Source: Nibrella saemangeumensis (GTDB taxonomy: Bacteria; Bacteroidota; Bacteroidia; Cytophagales; Spirosomataceae). From it: a DNA stretch of 64,000 bases. The notes under the pieces were generated by a model. The model searched no databases. It saw only the letters and a program-made list of their open reading frames with translations, and had not been told where the DNA came from. The stretch is from assembly GCF_039541915.1 (NCBI RefSeq), contig NZ_BAABHD010000084.1, forward strand, positions 248,001-312,000. Reading direction: 5' to 3'. Position numbers and translations under genes: made by a program. Below are positions 60,808-64,000 of this stretch, one piece after another (the first letter of the stretch is position 1; every line of letters starts with the position of its first letter).

Positions 60808-62298
60808 TTAAGCTAACTTCCAGCCGCTGCGGTAATTGCGGGATACGAACTGGTTGGCTTCGTCGAAATTGGTGATCTTCATGTTCTTGCCGTCCCACAT
60901 CAGCGTTTTCCGGCCGGGGTAGTTAAACCCTCTACCGTCTGCTTTCGGTGTCCGCAACGTGTAACTGCGGATGGCCAGGTTCCCCATCAGCACCGACTCC
61001 GTCAACGGGCCGGCAAAATCGAAGGATGAGGTCAGGGCTTTGTGTTCTTTGCTGTTGAAACCAGCTTTGCAGGCTTCGGTCCACAGCACCTGGTGGCCGT
61101 TTTCCGGAATACCTTTGCCGTCGGCACCTTTAGGCTTCGGCGCGGCTTCCAGCTTGTCCCCGCTCTTGGTGTACAGTTTCGGGTCGTCGCCGTACATACC
61201 GCAGGCAATCAGCCCCTTGTCGCCGAGCAGGAACACACCGTTCTCGCCGTTTTCGGGGAAGGGTTCGCCGGCGGGCAGCATATCCGGCCGGAACGGACGC
61301 AAACCGCCATCCAGCCACACCATCTTAACGGCCGACTTGTTCTTGGCCGAAGCCGGGAATTTCAGCTCGACGTGTGACGAGGGCGGACAGCCTTCCGGAA
61401 TGTACTCGGGCGTCCAGTCTTTCAGGAACACCTGACCGATGCTGGTTTCCACTTCCGTCGGATAGCCCAGGCCCAGCACCCGGAAAGGCACATCCATGAT
61501 GTGGCATCCGATATCGCCGAGGGCACCGGCCCCAAAATTCCACCAGCCGCGCCATTTGAAGGGATGATAGGCCGGCGTATAGCCAACTTTTTCGGCTGGT
61601 CCGAGCCACAGGTCCCAATCCAGCTCGGCGGGTACTTCGGCAGCCGGTTGTGGTACCGGAATCCCTTGGGGCCATACGGGCCTGTTGGTCCAGAGGTACA
61701 CCGTATGGACGTTACCCACCATGCCTTTGTCAAACCACTCCACCATTTGCCGCTGCTGGGGATTAGACGACCCCTGGTTACCCATCTGCGTAACCACCTT
61801 GTATTTGCGGGCGGCCTCGGTCAGGGCGCGGGCTTCGTAGATGTTGTGCGTCAGCGGCTTTTGCACGTATACGTGTTTACCCCGCTGCATAGCGGCCATG
61901 GCCACTACCGCGTGGGTATGGTCGGCGGTTGATACCGTGACGGCATCAATGGTTTTGCCTTCCTTGTCGAGCATTTCGCGGAAATCCTTATAGCGCTTGG
62001 CGTTCGGGTGTTTCGTGAAATTCTCCTTTACGCGGGGCAGTCCCCAATCAACGTCGCAGAGGGCGACCATATTATTGGCACCGTTGTTAAAGGCATTGTT
62101 GGTATCGCTGAAGCCTTTACCGCCAACGCCAACGCCGGCAATATTAAGTTTATCGCTGGGGGCAATAAAACCTTTACCCAGCACATGGCGCGGGACAATA
62201 AAGAAGCTGCCGGCGGCTGCCAGGGCACCGGCCTGCAGGAACTGACGGCGGGACGAAGTCGAACGGGACTCGGGTGCCGTGTTTTCTGACTCTTGCAT
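60808..62298 (-). CDS. Tat-exported Gfo/Idh/MocA-family oxidoreductase (2)
   Basis: A 496-residue protein with a Tat signal (SRRQFLQAGALAAAGSFF) after a short hydrophilic leader. The Rossmann motif is LNIAGVGVGGKGFSD, and the family lysine is in VQKPLTHNIYEA. The C-terminal domain has WGQ-like blocks ELDWDLWLGPAEKVGYTPAYHPFKWRGWWNFGAGALGDIGCHIMDVPF. The C-terminus NYRSGWKLA resembles that of the first Gfo/Idh protein in this window (NYHNGWKLPVM), so the two are distant paralogs. It is a periplasmic sugar oxidoreductase of unknown substrate. It is divergent from the GH5-like gene. Confidence 0.9.
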   Translation of the reverse strand: MQESENTAPESRSTSSRRQFLQAGALAAAGSFFIVPRHVLGKGFIAPSDKLNIAGVGVGGKGFSDTNNAFNNGANNMVALCDVDWGLPRVKENFTKHPNAKRYKDFREMLDKEGKTIDAVTVSTADHTHAVVAMAAMQRGKHVYVQKPLTHNIYEARALTEAARKYKVVTQMGNQGSSNPQQRQMVEWFDKGMVGNVHTVYLWTNRPVWPQGIPVPQPAAEVPAELDWDLWLGPAEKVGYTPAYHPFKWRGWWNFGAGALGDIGCHIMDVPFRVLGLGYPTEVETSIGQVFLKDWTPEYIPEGCPPSSHVELKFPASAKNKSAVKMVWLDGGLRPFRPDMLPAGEPFPENGENGVFLLGDKGLIACGMYGDDPKLYTKSGDKLEAAPKPKGADGKGIPENGHQVLWTEACKAGFNSKEHKALTSSFDFAGPLTESVLMGNLAIRSYTLRTPKADGRGFNYPGRKTLMWDGKNMKITNFDEANQFVSRNYRSGWKLA

Positions 62299-62462
62299 CT
62301 GAATAGTTAGGAAATATGATACAGGTATACGTTAAAAAGGAATTAGCGGCTAAGTTATACCTGAAAAACGACAAGTTTTAACCGGAATTGTAATATCTTT
62401 CTGTCCACCCGTCCAAAAGGTCCCTTTAGTATATTTTCTCTGTTATTCCGTAACCCAATACT

Positions 62463-63590
62463 ATGCGTTTTTTTCGAAGCTTACTTTTCGTCTTTTTGGT
62501 AATTAACTTTCCATCGTCAGGGGTTCAGGCTCAAAAGCTTATCAAACGGAAAACCACCGTTTCGATTGCCGGTGAGCAGTTCTATATCAATGGTCAGCCT
62601 ACCTTTAAAGGTCGTACCTGGAACGGCCATACGATTGAAGGGCTGCTGCCCAACTCGCGCATGGTACAAGGCATTTTTGAGGACTACAATCCAGCGACCA
62701 GGGCGAAATGGGCCTACCCGGACACAAAGAAATGGAGCGCCGACCGGAACACCGATGAATTTATAGCCGCCATGCCCGTCTGGAAACAGCACGGCCTGCT
62801 AGCGTTTACCATAAACCTGCAGGGAGGTAGTCCCGAGGGGTATTCTAAAGATCAACCCTGGGAAAATTCAGCGTTTAATCCGAATGGTAGCTGGCGGCCC
62901 GATTATATGAACCGGCTGAAGCGTATTCTGGATAAGGCAGACGAACTGGGAATGGTAGCTATTGTAGGCTATTTTTATTTTGGTCAGGATGAGCGGCTGA
63001 CCGATGAAGCCTCCGTAATCCGGGCGGTCGATAACGCCACTGACTGGCTGCTGGATGGTGGTTACCGGAACGTACTGGTCGAAATCAACAACGAGTGTAA
63101 TGTCCGTTACGACCATGATATTCTGAAGCCGGAGCGGGTGCATGAACTCATCCGGCGGGTAAAGGCTAAAACCAAAAATGGCCGGCGGTTACTCGTCAGC
63201 ACCAGCTACGGCGGAGGTACCATTCCCAAAGAAAACGTAGTCCGGGAGTCGGATTTTCTGCTGCTGCATGGTAATGGCGTGAAGGAACCCGAAAAGATTG
63301 TTGGTATGGTGAAGCAGACGCGGCAGGTTGCCGGTTACCGACCCATGCCCATTGTCTTTAACGAGGACGATCATTTTGATTTTGACAAGCCGGCCAACAA
63401 CTTTCTGGCCGCTACCAGTGCATACGCTTCCTGGGGGTATTTTGATTACCGGATGAAAGATGAGGGATTTGACGAGGGTTATCAGTCGGTGCCGGTAAAC
63501 TGGCAGATCAGTTCCGCTCGTAAAAAAGGCTTTTTCGACAAACTGAAGGAAATCACCGGCGGTCTGCCGCAGTTGTCGGAAAAACGGTGA
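62463..63590 (+). CDS. Secreted TIM-barrel glycoside hydrolase-like protein (GH5/clan GH-A type)
   Basis: A 375-residue protein with a signal peptide ending VQAQ (residue 24). The start (TVSIAGEQFYINGQPTFKGRTWNG) is the opening beta strand common to GH5-like exo-acting hydrolases. Candidate catalytic residues are E211 in NVLVEINNECNVRY (acid/base, N-E pair after strand 4) and E301 in PIVFNEDDHFDFD (nucleophile after strand 7). Their spacing of 90 residues suits clan GH-A. The loops are acidic and aromatic. No CAZy family can be given firmly. It is transcribed divergently from the Gfo/Idh gene and followed by a small paralog gene 36 bases on. Confidence 0.7.
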   Translation: MRFFRSLLFVFLVINFPSSGVQAQKLIKRKTTVSIAGEQFYINGQPTFKGRTWNGHTIEGLLPNSRMVQGIFEDYNPATRAKWAYPDTKKWSADRNTDEFIAAMPVWKQHGLLAFTINLQGGSPEGYSKDQPWENSAFNPNGSWRPDYMNRLKRILDKADELGMVAIVGYFYFGQDERLTDEASVIRAVDNATDWLLDGGYRNVLVEINNECNVRYDHDILKPERVHELIRRVKAKTKNGRRLLVSTSYGGGTIPKENVVRESDFLLLHGNGVKEPEKIVGMVKQTRQVAGYRPMPIVFNEDDHFDFDKPANNFLAATSAYASWGYFDYRMKDEGFDEGYQSVPVNWQISSARKKGFFDKLKEITGGLPQLSEKR

Positions 63591-63626
63591 ACCCAGACGC
63601 CCCTTACGATTGTTTTGAAAATACCT

Positions 63627-63881
63627 ATGAACACGGACCAGACAACCCGCTACAGCCGGAGCTTACCCGAACTGCGCTTTTCGCTCAACCTGCTCTACGT
63701 TGGACGGTTACTGCTGGGTATGTCAGTCGCTTCGTCGCTGGACGACAATCACCTGGAAGAAATTGATGAACGCATTGAAGAGGTAACCGACGAGCTGGTG
63801 GTGACCGAACTGCTGCACGAAGCGGCCGTTCTGGCCGGCGATGTGCTGCCGGAAACTCCGCCTACTGAACGATTTAACTGA
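63627..63881 (+). CDS. Small protein of unknown function, paralogous to the gene at 56708
   Basis: 84 residues from the ATG at 63627 (MNTDQTTRYSRSLPELRFSL); an in-frame TTG at 63615 is less likely. It shares the LPEL--SL-LL-VGR-LL start and the TDELVVTELLHEAAVLAGD core with the 56708-56986 product. The region between (DDNHLEEIDERIEEV) is a charged helix. It lies 36 bases after the GH5-like gene and is probably cotranscribed. Function unknown. Confidence 0.65.
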   Translation: MNTDQTTRYSRSLPELRFSLNLLYVGRLLLGMSVASSLDDNHLEEIDERIEEVTDELVVTELLHEAAVLAGDVLPETPPTERFN

Positions 63882-63925
63882 TATTCGGGCGAGCCAGCAA
63901 TTGGGCCCGGTCAAAAACGAAATAC

Positions 63926-63980
63926 CTTCATCAACAACAGAAATGCCCCGGTCAGCGGGGCATTTCTGTTGTTGATGAAG
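63926..63980. repeat. 55-base perfect inverted repeat
   Basis: Two perfect 25-base arms flank a 5-base loop (GTCAG). The arms contain the core AATGCCCCG / CGGGGCATT and no U-tract beyond the stem. It follows the 84-residue gene and may act as a bidirectional terminator for whatever gene lies to the right. Confidence 0.85.
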
Positions 63981-64000
63981 TAAACAGCATTCTACGCAAA

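Overview
The window comes from the chromosome of a Bacteroidota bacterium, most likely the Cytophagales (Spirosoma/Larkinella-like). Supporting signs are two secreted proteins with C-terminal type IX secretion (T9SS) sorting domains, a SusC/SusD pair driven by FecI/FecR-type regulators, a carboxypeptidase-regulatory-domain/DUF5686 protein, LytS/LytTR signalling, double FtsX-type ABC permeases, several TTTG-N21-TAnnTTT-like promoters, and GC content somewhat above half. The genus is inferred from protein style, not from a marker gene. I see no rRNA, tRNA, CRISPR array, transposase or phage gene.

1-9.6 kb, all on the minus strand: a cut-off MFS transporter of the hexuronate (ACS) type, a large propeller/HEAT/cytochrome c dehydrogenase-like protein, a 1532-residue T9SS-secreted GH9 cellulase with three copies of an accessory binding module, and three small proteins including a tandem 75-residue paralog pair.

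10-29 kb, all minus: a polysaccharide-utilisation locus. In transcription order it runs ECF sigma factor, FecR anti-sigma, SusC with an STN signalling domain, SusD, a giant T9SS beta-helix protein (broken by a frameshift at a 5-base repeat), sulfatase, GH88/GH105-like hydrolase, sodium:solute symporter, PhyH-type dioxygenase and esterase. The set suggests capture and breakdown of a sulfated, uronate-containing and acylated glycan.

29-46.7 kb: two tandem FtsX-type permeases behind a convincing sigma-54 promoter with tandem upstream dyads; a pirin-like protein; a minus-strand redox/Tat cluster (intradiol dioxygenase-like protein, TatA too short for a usual ORF cutoff, a truncated Cthe_2159-like beta-helix, and a frameshifted Rieske protein); a divergent LytS/LytTR two-component pair followed by an orphan Pycsar-type transmembrane effector; an unrecognised secreted protein; a Tat-exported Gfo/Idh/MocA oxidoreductase; and a propeller sensor histidine kinase.

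47-64 kb: housekeeping and mixed genes. These are a GapN-like dehydrogenase, an SPFH/zinc-ribbon/ABC-ATPase run, a DUF5686 outer-membrane protein, MscL, an acyl-lipid desaturase, small membrane proteins, a 3-hydroxyisobutyrate-dehydrogenase-like enzyme, a subtilase lipoprotein in an AT-richer patch, a second Tat Gfo/Idh/MocA oxidoreductase, a GH5-like secreted protein, and two dispersed paralogs of an unknown small protein. Many genes end in clear stem-loop terminators. The window closes on a 55-base perfect inverted repeat.

Most notable: two genes for exported proteins are broken at short tandem repeats, a Pycsar-type effector occurs without a cyclase, and the permease operon has a sigma-54 promoter. 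No complete, clearly new multi-gene system could be demonstrated.
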